Assembly: GCF_030412965.1 (NCBI RefSeq)
Contig: NZ_JAUHJQ010000014.1
Location: forward strand, 1-64,000
Source of the DNA: Nocardioides oceani
GTDB lineage: Bacteria > Actinomycetota > Actinomycetes > Propionibacteriales > Nocardioidaceae
DNA: 64,000 bases
Direction: 5' to 3'
Part shown: piece after piece, positions 16,565 through 25,411 of the stretch
Numbering within the stretch: position 1 is the stretch's first letter
Layout: each line of letters opens with the position of its first letter
Program-made: the position numbers and the translations under genes
The notes under the pieces: model-generated
Database searches by the model: none
What the model was told of the DNA's origin: nothing
The model's input: only the letters and a program-made list of their open reading frames with translations

Positions 16565-17398
16565 ATGACCGCCGCCGCACTCGACGTACCGATCGACACC
16601 GACGTCATCCGCCAGACGATCCACGAGGACGGCATCATCGGCTGCAAGGGCGCCTTCTCGCGCGCGTGGGTCGAGCAGCTGCGCGAGGACGTCGAGGCGG
16701 CCTTCGCCGAGGCCCAGTCCCGCGAGAACGGTTCGGTCGGTCGCGGCCCGAACCGCTACTACGTCGAGATCCACCCCGAGGCGCTGCGCGGCTTCGTCGA
16801 CCTCGTCGACCACCCCTGGGTCCGCGCCACCTGCGAGGCGATCCTCGGCCCCGACTACACGATCGTCGAGGTCGGCTTCGACATCCCCTTCGAGGGCGCC
16901 AAGAACCAGCCCTGGCACCGCGACTTCCCGAGCCCGCCGGAGACCACCGAGGAGGGGCGCCTGACCTCGCTGGCCTTCAACGTCACCTGCGTCGACACCG
17001 AGAAGGACATGGGTCCCTTCGAGGTCGCCCCCGGCACCCACTGGGACAAGGGCGAGGAGTTCAACCACGGGATGTTCCCGCTGAAGAAGGAGTACGGCCG
17101 CTTCGAGGAGCGCGCCGTGCGGAAGTACCCGCAGATGGGCGACATCTCCGCCCGCTCCGCGCTGACCGTCCACCGCGGGACCAAGAACGAGTCGGCCAAG
17201 TCGCGCCCCGTGCTGGTCCTCGGCGTCGACGCCCCCGGCGCCGGCAACGACGAGCACCACGACCTCGCGGTCACCCGCACCTACTGGGAGAGCCTCCCCC
17301 AGCGGGTCCGCGACCACCTGTCGTGCCCGATCGTCGACGAGCTCACCCCGATCACCCAGAAGCACACGATCGAGGGCCTGGTGATGGGCGAGGCCTGA
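16565..17398 (+). CDS. Phytanoyl-CoA dioxygenase (PhyH) family Fe(II)/2-oxoglutarate oxygenase
   Basis: A 277-residue double-stranded beta-helix oxygenase. The iron triad is visible: His118 and Asp120 in PWHRDF, His203 in TVHRGT, and the 2-oxoglutarate-binding Arg214 in SRPVLV. Strong ribosome site GGGAGG five bases before the ATG. The family hydroxylates diverse small molecules (phytanoyl-CoA, ectoine, antibiotic precursors). The substrate is unknown here. Control by a LacI-family repressor and the nearby sugar importer suggest a carbohydrate-linked substrate, which is inference. It ends at a strong bidirectional hairpin. Confidence 0.82.
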   Translation: MTAAALDVPIDTDVIRQTIHEDGIIGCKGAFSRAWVEQLREDVEAAFAEAQSRENGSVGRGPNRYYVEIHPEALRGFVDLVDHPWVRATCEAILGPDYTIVEVGFDIPFEGAKNQPWHRDFPSPPETTEEGRLTSLAFNVTCVDTEKDMGPFEVAPGTHWDKGEEFNHGMFPLKKEYGRFEERAVRKYPQMGDISARSALTVHRGTKNESAKSRPVLVLGVDAPGAGNDEHHDLAVTRTYWESLPQRVRDHLSCPIVDELTPITQKHTIEGLVMGEA

Positions 17399-17420
17399 GC
17401 CTCCCCTCCCCCGGCACACC

Positions 17421-17454
17421 GACGGCCCGGCACCCTGGTGGGTGCCGGGCCGTC
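17421..17454. terminator. Bidirectional hairpin terminator
   Basis: GACGGCCCGGCACCC (17421-17435), loop TGGT, then the exact complement (17440-17454): a perfect 15-bp GC-rich stem. It lies between the convergent PhyH gene (plus) and the ABC permease gene (minus), 23 and 39 bp from their stops. There is no U-tract on either side, as is common in high-GC actinobacteria. Confidence 0.8.
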
Positions 17455-17493
17455 GTCGTGCGTGGTGGCCTCGCCGGTGCTCGAGCCGAGGCG

Positions 17494-18501
17494 CTAACGC
17501 CGCTCGACGCGGGTCAGGAAGCGCTGCAGGGTGACCACGAGCAGCAGGATCGTGCCGCTCACGACCGACTGCCAGTCGGAGTCGAGCGAGCCGACCTGGT
17601 TGATGACGTTCTTGATCACCTGGAGCAGCAGGACGCCGACGAGCGTGCCGAGCACGGTGCCAGCGCCGCCGGTGAGCAGCGTCCCGCCGAGGACGACCGC
17701 CGCGATCGCCTCGAGCTCGGTGCCGACACCGAGGATGGTGACGCCCGAGGAGGTGTAGCTGGCGATCATCACGCCGCCGAAGCCGGCCAGCAGCGCGGAG
17801 GCGACGTACGTCAGCACCTTGGTGCGCTGCACCGGGAGGCCCATCAGGTCGGCCGCGTCCTCCTGGCCGCCGATGGCGAGCACGGAGGCGCCGTACGACG
17901 TGCGGTGCAGGACCAGCGCGCCGATGGCGAAGAACACCACGACGAGGATCACCGGGTACGGGACGCCGAGCAGCTCGCCCTGCGCGAGCTCGCGGAAGGA
18001 CGAGCCGCGCGGGACCTTGTACGTCGTCGCGCCCTCGTCGCTGAGCAGGAGCAGGAGCCCCCGGGCGAAGAGCAGGCCCGCGAGCGTGACGATGAACGGT
18101 GGCAGGCCGCCGCGGGCGATGACCAGGCCCTGCACCAGGCCGATGGCCCCGCAGACCGCGAGCGGCAGCACGAACGCCACCAGCGTGCCGTGCTGGGAGC
18201 CCCACGCGGCCAGCACGCCACCGAGGGCGAACACGCTGCCGACCGAGAGGTCGATGCCGCCGGTCATGATCACGAAGGTCATGCCGAGCGCGAGCATCGC
18301 GAGGAACGAGGCCTGCACCGCGATGCCGGTCAGGTTGCCCCGGCTGGCGAAGGTGTCGAAGCTGACGCTGGCGACCGCGACGACGACGACGAAGATCGCC
18401 AGCGCGCCCTGCCGCTGCACCAGCGAGGCGAACCGCGCGCGGTTGGCCAGCGCCGCCTCGGGCGCGTTGGAGGTCGCCGGGTCGGCGGTGGTGGTGCTCA
18501 T
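17494..18501 (-). CDS. Sugar ABC transporter permease (RbsC/YjfF-like)
   Basis: A 335-residue BPD_transp_2 permease with about 8-10 hydrophobic segments. The family signature for monosaccharide permeases is seen at about residues 75-95: FVIMTGGIDLSVGSVFALGG. Last gene of the four-gene importer operon, starting in an ATGA overlap with the preceding permease. Two different permeases with one ATPase and one binding protein is the arrangement of the E. coli YtfQRT-YjfF galactofuranose importer, so a heterodimeric channel is likely. Confidence 0.9.
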   Translation of the reverse strand: MSTTTADPATSNAPEAALANRARFASLVQRQGALAIFVVVVAVASVSFDTFASRGNLTGIAVQASFLAMLALGMTFVIMTGGIDLSVGSVFALGGVLAAWGSQHGTLVAFVLPLAVCGAIGLVQGLVIARGGLPPFIVTLAGLLFARGLLLLLSDEGATTYKVPRGSSFRELAQGELLGVPYPVILVVVFFAIGALVLHRTSYGASVLAIGGQEDAADLMGLPVQRTKVLTYVASALLAGFGGVMIASYTSSGVTILGVGTELEAIAAVVLGGTLLTGGAGTVLGTLVGVLLLQVIKNVINQVGSLDSDWQSVVSGTILLLVVTLQRFLTRVERR

Positions 18502-19514
18502 GAGCGTCGCGCCTTTCCTCGGCCGAGCTGGACGTAGACCGCGGCGATGACGATGACCGCCTGGACGATCTGCGCGGTCGAGTCGGGGATGTCGTGAAAG
18601 ATGAGGGTCGCGGTGATCAGCTGCATCAGCAGCGCCCCCGCGATCGTGCCGAGGATCCGCACCTGGCCGCCCGACAGCGGGGTGCCGCCGATGACGACGG
18701 CCGTGATGGCCGAGAGCTCCATCAGCTGGCCGAGCTTGGTCGGGTCGCTGGCCTGCGAGCGGGCTGCCAGCAGGATGCCGGCCATCGCAGCGAGCAGCCC
18801 GGAGACGACGTACGTCGTCACGAGCACGCGACGCACGGGCAGCCCGGCGAGCTGGGCGGCCAGCTTGTTGCCACCGATCGCCACGAGCTGGCGCCCGTAG
18901 GTCGAGCGGCGCACGACCAGCCACACCACCAGCGAGACCACCGCGGCGATGAGCACGACGTAGGGCACGCCCGCCACGTCGCCGGTCCCGAGGGAGACCA
19001 GGCCCGGCTCGCGGATGCTCTTGATCTCGCCACCGAACAGGTTGGCCACGCCGCGGACCGCCACCATCAGGCCCAGCGTCGCGACGATGGGTTGGACGCC
19101 CACCACGCCGACGAGCACGCCCGCGAGCAGCCCCACCACCACGCCGCCGACCAGGCCGACGACGATGGCGCCGACCGAGCCGTACCCGACGTACAACGGG
19201 ATGAGCGCAGCGGCGAGCGCCATCACGGCGCCGACGGACAGGTCGATGCCCTCGGTGCCGATGACCAGCGCCATGCCGAGCGCCACGATGACGACCGGGG
19301 CGACCTGGACCAGCTGCAGCCGCAGGGTGCCGGTGCTGACGAAGTTGTCGGTCAGGAAGACGTTGGCCAGGAGGAGGACGCCGAGCGCGACGAACACGCC
19401 GTTGCGGCGGACCCAGTCGACGTCGAACCTCGTCCCGGACCGCCCGGAGCCCCCGGGGCCGCCGGTGCTCCCGGTGCTCCCGGGCGCCGTGGCCGTCGCG
19501 GTGCTGTCGCTCAC
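18498..19514 (-). CDS. Sugar ABC transporter permease (YtfT/RbsC-like)
   Basis: A 338-residue permease of the same family as its downstream neighbour but clearly diverged. It has a Gly/Ser-rich cytosolic N-terminus (about residues 5-30) followed by 8-10 membrane segments, and its signature is ALVIGTEGIDLSVGAVMALA. GTG start in a GTGA overlap with the ATPase gene. Probably forms the membrane channel together with the other permease. Confidence 0.9.
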   Translation of the reverse strand: MSDSTATATAPGSTGSTGGPGGSGRSGTRFDVDWVRRNGVFVALGVLLLANVFLTDNFVSTGTLRLQLVQVAPVVIVALGMALVIGTEGIDLSVGAVMALAAALIPLYVGYGSVGAIVVGLVGGVVVGLLAGVLVGVVGVQPIVATLGLMVAVRGVANLFGGEIKSIREPGLVSLGTGDVAGVPYVVLIAAVVSLVVWLVVRRSTYGRQLVAIGGNKLAAQLAGLPVRRVLVTTYVVSGLLAAMAGILLAARSQASDPTKLGQLMELSAITAVVIGGTPLSGGQVRILGTIAGALLMQLITATLIFHDIPDSTAQIVQAVIVIAAVYVQLGRGKARRS

Positions 19515-21100
19515 GCGTGCTGCCCCTCTGTCTCGATCGGTGCCTGCGGGTCGGCCGCGCGGTCGCCCGCGAGGGCCGCCAGCAGCTCGCTGCTGCTGAG
19601 GTCGGTGCTGTCGAGCTCGGCCTGGACGTGCCCGTCGTGGAGGACGACGATCCGGTCCGCGCCCTCGACGAGCTCGTCCATCTCGCTGGAGATGAGCACG
19701 ACCGCGAGGCCCTGCTCGGCCAGCTCGTCGATGAGCGCCTGGACCTCGGCCTTGGCGCCCACGTCGATGCCGCGGGTCGGCTCGTCGAGCAGGAAGACCG
19801 TCGGCTCGGTGGCCAGCCACCGGGCGATGAGGACCTTCTGCTGGTTGCCGCCGGAGAGCTCGCGGACCTTCTGGTCCGGGCTCGAGGCCTTGATCCGCAG
19901 GCGCTTCATGAAGGTGTCGACCAGCGCGTCGATCCGCGCCTCGGAGACGACGCCCGCCCGCGACATCCGCGGGAGGACGGCCAGGGCGATGTTGTCGCGG
20001 ACCGAGAGGTCCGGCACGATCCCCTCCGCCTTGCGGTCCTCCGAGAGCAGCGCGACGCCCGAGGCGAGCGCCCCGCGCACCGAGCCGGTCCTGACCTTGC
20101 GGCCCGCGACGGAGACCTCGCCCGAGCGCGCCTTCAGCGCGCCGTACACGGCCTTGACGGTCTCGCTGCGGCCCGAGCCGAGCAGGCCGGCCAGGCCGAC
20201 GACCTCGCCGGGGTGCACGGTGAGGTCGACACCGTGCAGCCGGTTGGCCACGTCGAGGCCCGAGACCACCAGCGCCGGCTCGCCGGACTGCCGGTGGGAG
20301 GCGCCGAACTCGGTGGCGCCGCCGGCGCGCACCTCGTCGACGTCGCGCCCGAGCATCTTCGAGACCAGCTCGAGCCGGGTCGTCTGGGCCATCGGGCCGG
20401 TGTGGACCCACTGGCCGTCGCGCAGGATGGTCACCCGGTCGCACAGCTCCCACAGCTCGTCGAGCCGGTGGGAGACGAAGACCAGCCCGACGCCGCGGTC
20501 CCGCAGGCCCCGCGCGACGCGGAAGAGCGTCTCGACCTCGGCGGACTCCAGCGAGGACGTCGGCTCGTCCATGATCACCACGCGGCTGTCGACCGACATC
20601 GCGCGCGCCAGGGCCACCATCTGCTGGGAGCCCAGGCCGAGCCGGCCGAGCTCGGCGGTGACGTCGATGTCGATGCCCAGCTCGGCCATCAGCTCACGGG
20701 CGCGCTTGTTCATCGCGCCCACGTCGATGAGACCGAACCGCCGCGGCTCGCGACCGAGGAAGATGTTGCGCGCCACGCTCAGCAGCGGGACGAGGTTGAC
20801 CTCCTGGTAGATCGTGGAGATCCCGGCGTGCTGGGCGTCGGCGGGCCGGCGGAAGTGCACCGTCTCGCCGGCGTACCGGACCTCGCCGCCGTCGGGGGTG
20901 TAGACCCCGGTCAGGACCTTGATCAGGGTCGACTTGCCCGCGCCGTTCTCGCCGACGAGCGTGTGGATCTCTCCGGCCCGGAGCTCGAAGTCGACCCCCT
21001 CGAGGGCGCGGACGCCGCTGAAGGACTTGGTGACCCCGACCGTCTGCAGGACGGGGTCACCGACCGCCACGGCCGCCGCGGTGGTGTGCTGAGGAGTCAC
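19511..21100 (-). CDS. Sugar ABC transporter ATP-binding protein (two-domain, YtfR/RbsA-like)
   Basis: A 529-residue protein with two fused nucleotide-binding domains. The first has Walker A GENGAGKST (about residue 48), signature LGLGSQQM and Walker B VVIMDEPTSSL. The second has a degenerate P-loop GLLGSGRSET, the signature LSGGNQQK and Walker B FLLDEPTRGID. This asymmetry is the rule in the monosaccharide (CUT2) ABC family. GTG start 7 bp after the binding-protein gene. Energises uptake at the inner face of the membrane. Confidence 0.93.
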   Translation of the reverse strand: MTPQHTTAAAVAVGDPVLQTVGVTKSFSGVRALEGVDFELRAGEIHTLVGENGAGKSTLIKVLTGVYTPDGGEVRYAGETVHFRRPADAQHAGISTIYQEVNLVPLLSVARNIFLGREPRRFGLIDVGAMNKRARELMAELGIDIDVTAELGRLGLGSQQMVALARAMSVDSRVVIMDEPTSSLESAEVETLFRVARGLRDRGVGLVFVSHRLDELWELCDRVTILRDGQWVHTGPMAQTTRLELVSKMLGRDVDEVRAGGATEFGASHRQSGEPALVVSGLDVANRLHGVDLTVHPGEVVGLAGLLGSGRSETVKAVYGALKARSGEVSVAGRKVRTGSVRGALASGVALLSEDRKAEGIVPDLSVRDNIALAVLPRMSRAGVVSEARIDALVDTFMKRLRIKASSPDQKVRELSGGNQQKVLIARWLATEPTVFLLDEPTRGIDVGAKAEVQALIDELAEQGLAVVLISSEMDELVEGADRIVVLHDGHVQAELDSTDLSSSELLAALAGDRAADPQAPIETEGQHA

Positions 21101-21107
21101 GGGTCGC

Positions 21108-22190
21108 TCAGAACGCCTTGCCGAGGTCCTGCTCGGCGTTCTCGCTGGTGTAGGAGTCGTCCTCGATGATGACGTCCTCGGGGATCTCCTCCCCGGCGAA
21201 GAAGTCCGCGGCGGTCTGGAAGGCCAGCGGGCCGAAGCGCGGGTTGGACTCGATGACGGCGTTGATGTCGCCGTCGACGATCGCCTGGACGGCGTTGCGG
21301 GTGCCGTCGATGGAGACGATCTTGATGTCCTGGCCCGGGTCCTTGCCCGCGGCGCGCACGGCGGTGACGGCACCGAGCGCCATCTCGTCGTTGTGCGCGT
21401 AGATCGCGGTGATCTCCGGGTTGGACTGCAGCAGCTGCTCGGTGACGGACTGGCCCTCGTCGCGGGCGAAGTTGGCGGTCTGCTCGGCGATGACCTGCAG
21501 GTCGGGGTACTTCTCCTCGACCCGGTCGATGAAGCCGGCGTTGCGCTCGTCGGTCACGTTGTTGCCGGAGGACCCCAGCAGGATCGCGACCTGCGCCTCG
21601 CCGTCGGTGGCGGCGGCGAGCTCGTCGGCCGCGCGCTGGCCCTGGTCGTAGAAGTCCGAGCCGAGGAAGGCGACGTAGTCCGAGCAGGGCTCGTTGGTGA
21701 CCTTGCGGTCGATCGTCAGCACCGGGACGCGCGCCTTCTTCGCGGCCGCCAGGGCCGGGTCGAGACCGTCGGAGTTCACCGGCGCCACGATGAGGAACTG
21801 CGCACCCTGGTTGAGCATGTCCTGGATGTCGGCGATCTGCTTGGGCAGCTCGGCGTTCGCGTTGGTGGTGATGAGCTTCTTGACGCCGGCCTCCTGGGCG
21901 GCGGCCTTGATCGACTCGGTCTCCGCCGCACGGAACGCGGCGGTGTCCGGCTCGGACTGCGAGAAGCCGACGACGGCGTCCTTCAGGTCCAGCTTCTCCG
22001 CGCCGTACTTCTCCAGCGTGCAGCCGGGGCCGGCGTTCTCGGACTCCTTGACGACCTGCTCGTCGTTGCCGGTGCCCGAGGCACCCGAGGTGCCGTCGTC
22101 ACCGGAGTTGGTGCAGCCCGACAGGGCCAGGCCGGCGGCGGCGACCGCCGCGAGGGACCTCCACGCGGCGGTGGACTTCTTGCTCGTCAT
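21108..22190 (-). CDS. Sugar-binding lipoprotein (YtfQ/RbsB-like)
   Basis: A 360-residue substrate-binding protein. Signal peptide of 25 residues with lipobox LSGC (Cys26), a Gly/Ser/Asp linker, then a PBP type-1 domain starting at VVGFSQSEPDTAAFRAAET. The GFSQ...RAAET and IYAHNDEMALGAV elements resemble E. coli YtfQ, which binds furanose forms of galactose. Galactofuranose or another furanose is thus a reasonable ligand guess. First gene of the importer operon; a TCCTAGGAG-type ribosome site precedes it. Confidence 0.88.
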   Translation of the reverse strand: MTSKKSTAAWRSLAAVAAAGLALSGCTNSGDDGTSGASGTGNDEQVVKESENAGPGCTLEKYGAEKLDLKDAVVGFSQSEPDTAAFRAAETESIKAAAQEAGVKKLITTNANAELPKQIADIQDMLNQGAQFLIVAPVNSDGLDPALAAAKKARVPVLTIDRKVTNEPCSDYVAFLGSDFYDQGQRAADELAAATDGEAQVAILLGSSGNNVTDERNAGFIDRVEEKYPDLQVIAEQTANFARDEGQSVTEQLLQSNPEITAIYAHNDEMALGAVTAVRAAGKDPGQDIKIVSIDGTRNAVQAIVDGDINAVIESNPRFGPLAFQTAADFFAGEEIPEDVIIEDDSYTSENAEQDLGKAF

Positions 22191-22584
22191 CTCTGCTCCT
22201 AGGAGTGGTCGGTGCGGCCGGGTCGCGATGCTCGCCTGAGATCGCCGTCACAACCTTCCACAAGCAAACATGACCGAACAGGAAAGCGCAACGGGGACGG
22301 CAAAGTTCACCCGAACGCACACCGGATCCTCCGCTGCGAGGCCGTCCGCCGGACCGGCCTCGTCGCCCCTGGCCAGCCGGATGCCGTACGGTCCACCCTT
22401 GATCGTGGCCTGGGCCACACCTCAGAATGGGCACATCGCACCGCGTGCGATGCGCACACCAGATCCGAACACCGCACGCCGCAACCACGTGCACCTGGCT
22501 GCCGACCAGCACCGGCCAGCACCGACCCAGCACCGACCAGCACCGCCGACACCCGGACCACCGGGACGGCTCGAGAGGGGCCCC
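22191..22584. promoter_or_regulatory. Divergent intergenic region between the importer and deoR
   Basis: A 394-bp gap with no gene that I can support. It must hold the importer promoter (minus) and the deoR promoter (plus). It is less GC-rich near 22250-22310, where AAACATGACCGAACA (22266-22280) gives two AACA half-sites 10 bp apart, compatible with a DeoR-type operator. The right end carries the CCAGCACCG repeats listed separately. No convincing -35/-10 pair was found. Confidence 0.45.
22506..22545 (+). repeat. Four CCAGCACCG direct repeats at helical period
   Basis: Exact copies of CCAGCACCG start at 22506, 22516, 22527 and 22537, spaced 10, 11 and 10 bp, about one DNA turn. The array ends 39 bp before the deoR ATG. 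Same-face spacing suggests cooperative protein binding, possibly by the DeoR regulator itself; slippage-generated repeat is the alternative. Confidence 0.7.
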
Positions 22585-23409
22585 ATGCTCGCCGCCGAAC
22601 GCCAAGCGCGCATCCTGCAGGAGGTCGAGCACCTCGGGGCCGTGCGGGTCAGCCAGCTGGCCCGGCTCCTGGCCGTCTCGGAGATGACCATCCGGCGCGA
22701 CCTCGACCACCTGGCCGCCCGGGGCAGCATCGAGAAGGTCCACGGCGGCGCGACCGTCGCGGGTGGAGCGAAGCCCAGCACCGACGAGCCCGGCTTCGAG
22801 GCGAAGTGGGCCCAGCAGACGGCCGAGAAGGAGGCCATCGCCGCGGCGGCCGCCGCCATGGTGCGCCCCGGCTCGGCGGTCGGCCTCTCGGCCGGCACGA
22901 CGACCTGGACGCTCGCCCACCGCCTGCGGTCGATCCCGGACCTGACCGTCGTCACCAACTCCATGCGGGTCGCCGACGTGCTGCACAAGGCGCCGGGAGG
23001 CGCCCCCAACGTGGTGCTCACCGGCGGCGTCCGCACGCCCTCGGACGCGCTCGTCGGGCCCGTCGCCGTCTCCTCGCTGCGGCTGCTCCACCTGGACGTG
23101 GTCTTCCTGGGCGTGCACGGCATCCACCCGCGCGCCGGCTTCACCACCCCCAACCTCCTCGAGGCCGACACCGACCAGGCGCTGGTCGCCGCGGGGCAGC
23201 GCCTCGTGGTGCTGGCCGACCACACCAAGTGGGGGATGATCGGCATCAGCACCATCGCGCCCGTGGACCGCGCGGACGTCGTCGTCACCGACGACGGGTT
23301 GCACGAGGACGGCCGGGCGAGCGTCCGGGAGCGCGGGGTGGAGCTGGTCGTGGCCCCCGTGGCCGGGGTCGGACCGAGCCGCGCCCGCGACACGGCGGGC
23401 GTCTCGTGA
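22585..23409 (+). CDS. DeoR/GlpR-family transcriptional regulator
   Basis: A 274-residue sugar-metabolism repressor. The N-terminal DeoR-type helix-turn-helix (RVSQLARLLAVSEMTIRRDL, about residues 20-39) is followed by EKVHGGAT and the C-terminal sugar-phosphate sensor domain, with GLSAGTTTW (about 98-106) and VVLADHTKWG as ligand-pocket motifs. ATG has a GAGAGGGG ribosome site. Translationally coupled to the epimerase gene and divergent from the importer, so it most likely controls both, with a sugar phosphate as inducer. Confidence 0.92.
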   Translation: MLAAERQARILQEVEHLGAVRVSQLARLLAVSEMTIRRDLDHLAARGSIEKVHGGATVAGGAKPSTDEPGFEAKWAQQTAEKEAIAAAAAAMVRPGSAVGLSAGTTTWTLAHRLRSIPDLTVVTNSMRVADVLHKAPGGAPNVVLTGGVRTPSDALVGPVAVSSLRLLHLDVVFLGVHGIHPRAGFTTPNLLEADTDQALVAAGQRLVVLADHTKWGMIGISTIAPVDRADVVVTDDGLHEDGRASVRERGVELVVAPVAGVGPSRARDTAGVS

Positions 23410-24329
23410 GCCGCGGCGGGGACGAGCACCTGCTCGAGCACGGCGGCTACACCGCGGTCGCCACCGAGGTGGGCGGCGGGCTGCGCCGCGTGTGCCACGG
23501 CGGGCGCGACCTGGTCCGGCCCTACGACGCCGACGAGGTCCGCCCGCGCTTCCGCGGCTCGGTCCTGCTCCCCTGGCCCAACCGGGTCGCCGACGGCCGC
23601 TACCGCTTCGGCGGGGAGGACCACCAGCTGGCGCTGACCGAGCCGGAACGGGGCAACGCCCTGCACGGCCTGGTGTGCTGGGTGCGCTTCTCCGTCGTGG
23701 AGCGGGACCGCTCCTCGGTCACGCTCGGCCACCGGCTGGTCCCGCAGCAGGGCTACCCCTTCGACCTCGACGTCACCGTGCGCCACGCCCTCGACGACGA
23801 CGGCCTGACCACCACGGTCACGACGCGGAACGTCGGCACCGACCCGGCGCCGTACGGCGTCGCACCGCACCCCTACCTCGTCGCCGGGCCCGGACCGGTC
23901 GACGACTGGACGCTGCGGCTCCCCGTCGCCGAGGTGCTGGAGGTGACCCCGGACCGGCTGCTGCCGCTGGACCGCTCCCCCGTCGCCGGGACCGACCGCG
24001 ACTTCCGCACCGCGCGGGTCGTCGGGACCACCGAGCTCGACCACGCCTTCACCGGCGTGGTGCCGGACGAGGACGGCCGGGCCCGGGTGGTGCTGCACGA
24101 CGCCGCCGGCCTGGGCGTGACGTGCACCTGGGACCCGGCCGTGCTGCCCTGGATCCAGGTGCACACCGGCGACCTCCCCCTCGAGCCGGGCAACCACCGC
24201 CGCGGCCTCGCGGTCGAGCCGATGTCCTGCCCGCCCGACGCCTTCAACGGCGGCGAGGACCTCGTCGTGCTGCCGCCCGGCGGGTCGCACACCGCGTCGT
24301 GGACGATCGGGGCGCTTCCGCCCCGGTGA
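23406..24329 (+). CDS. Aldose 1-epimerase family protein
   Basis: A 307-residue galactose-mutarotase-fold protein. Conserved points are LPWPNRVADGRY (the Asn-Arg pair), LHGLVCW with the substrate His, APHPYL with the catalytic His, and VEPM with the general-base Glu region near the C-terminus. GTG start overlaps the deoR stop (GTGA). It should interconvert anomers of the sugar brought in by the adjacent importer. A paralogue lies at 47347. Confidence 0.88.
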   Translation: MSRGGDEHLLEHGGYTAVATEVGGGLRRVCHGGRDLVRPYDADEVRPRFRGSVLLPWPNRVADGRYRFGGEDHQLALTEPERGNALHGLVCWVRFSVVERDRSSVTLGHRLVPQQGYPFDLDVTVRHALDDDGLTTTVTTRNVGTDPAPYGVAPHPYLVAGPGPVDDWTLRLPVAEVLEVTPDRLLPLDRSPVAGTDRDFRTARVVGTTELDHAFTGVVPDEDGRARVVLHDAAGLGVTCTWDPAVLPWIQVHTGDLPLEPGNHRRGLAVEPMSCPPDAFNGGEDLVVLPPGGSHTASWTIGALPPR

Positions 24330-25391
24330 TCAGTCCTGGCGGCGGTCCTCGCTCGGCCACGTGGTGACCAGGCGGGCGCCGCCGCCGGGGGCGTCGCCGA
24401 TGGTGACCGTGCCGCCGTGGGCGCGGACCAGGCCGTGGACGATGTAGAGCCCGAGCCCGGAGCCGCCGCGGGCGCCGCCCTTCCAGAACTTCGTGAACAC
24501 CCGGCGACGCATCTCCTCGGGGATGCCCTCGCCCTCGTCGTCGACGGTGATGCGGACCCCGGGCGGGTCCGTGTCGTGGCCCGCGCCGACCGCCTCGACC
24601 AGCACCCCGACCGAGCCGTCGCCGTGGCGGACGCCGTTCTCGACCAGGTTGGTGACGACCTGGGTGAACTTGTCGGGGTCGACGTGCACCGGGGGCAGCT
24701 CCCCGTCGGGCGCGTCGATCCGCAGGTGGATCGGGCGCGCCGTCCCGGCCTGGACCGACTCGACGATGCGGGTGACGAGCACCCCGGCGTCCGAGGGCCG
24801 CGGGTAGAGCTGCAGCCGGCCCGTGTCGATCCGGGCGACGTCGAGCAGCTCGGCGATCAGCCGGCTCAGCCGGTCGGAGTCGGCGCTGACCGTGGTGAGC
24901 ATCAGCTTCTTCTGGTCGTCGTTGAGCTTGTCCCACCGGTTCAGCAGCGCCTGGACGAACCCTTTCACGCCGGTCAGCGGGGAGCGCAGCTCGTGCGCGA
25001 CGGTGGCGACGAGGTCGGAGCGCTCGCGGTCCAGCCGGGCGCGGCCGCGCCCGGAGCGCAGCGTGACGGCCACGCGACGTACCGGCCGGTCGAGCGCGTC
25101 GCGGTGGATCCGCGCCGCGACGAGCACCTCGGTGCCGTCCGGGAGTAGCCAGGACTGCTCGGGCACCGCGGTGCGCGTGGCGATGCCGGCGTACGGCGTG
25201 TTGCACGCCGCCCACGCCCGACCATCCTGGTCGCGCAGCGCGAGCACCTCCGGCAGCGGGCGACCGAGCGCCCCCTCGGAGGTGGTCCCGAGCATCCGGG
25301 CCGCCTGGGCGGAGAGCAGGACCACCCGCTGGTCGGCGTCGGCGACGACGACCCCGTCGGGCAGTGAGTCGGCGAGGGCCTGGGCGTCCAC
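24330..25391 (-). CDS. Soluble PAS-domain sensor histidine kinase
   Basis: A 353-residue histidine kinase without membrane segments. PAS domain at about 5-110, HisKA with the phospho-acceptor His133 in VAHELRSP, and HATPase_c with NLVENGV, DEGEGIP and GGSGLGLYIV. No response regulator is adjacent, so the partner is elsewhere. Start GTG 25391 is chosen because TAGGGT lies 7 nt upstream in the recurrent leaderless arrangement; GTG 25400 would add three residues. Tail-to-tail with the epimerase gene, with no gap. Confidence 0.86.
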   Translation of the reverse strand: MDAQALADSLPDGVVVADADQRVVLLSAQAARMLGTTSEGALGRPLPEVLALRDQDGRAWAACNTPYAGIATRTAVPEQSWLLPDGTEVLVAARIHRDALDRPVRRVAVTLRSGRGRARLDRERSDLVATVAHELRSPLTGVKGFVQALLNRWDKLNDDQKKLMLTTVSADSDRLSRLIAELLDVARIDTGRLQLYPRPSDAGVLVTRIVESVQAGTARPIHLRIDAPDGELPPVHVDPDKFTQVVTNLVENGVRHGDGSVGVLVEAVGAGHDTDPPGVRITVDDEGEGIPEEMRRRVFTKFWKGGARGGSGLGLYIVHGLVRAHGGTVTIGDAPGGGARLVTTWPSEDRRQD

Positions 25392-25411
25392 GATGGCCAC
25401 CCTAGGCGGCC

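Noticed and set aside
22506..22545. CRISPR-like repeat
   Set aside because: Units are 9-11 bp with almost no spacer; no cas genes. A regulatory or slippage repeat is more likely.
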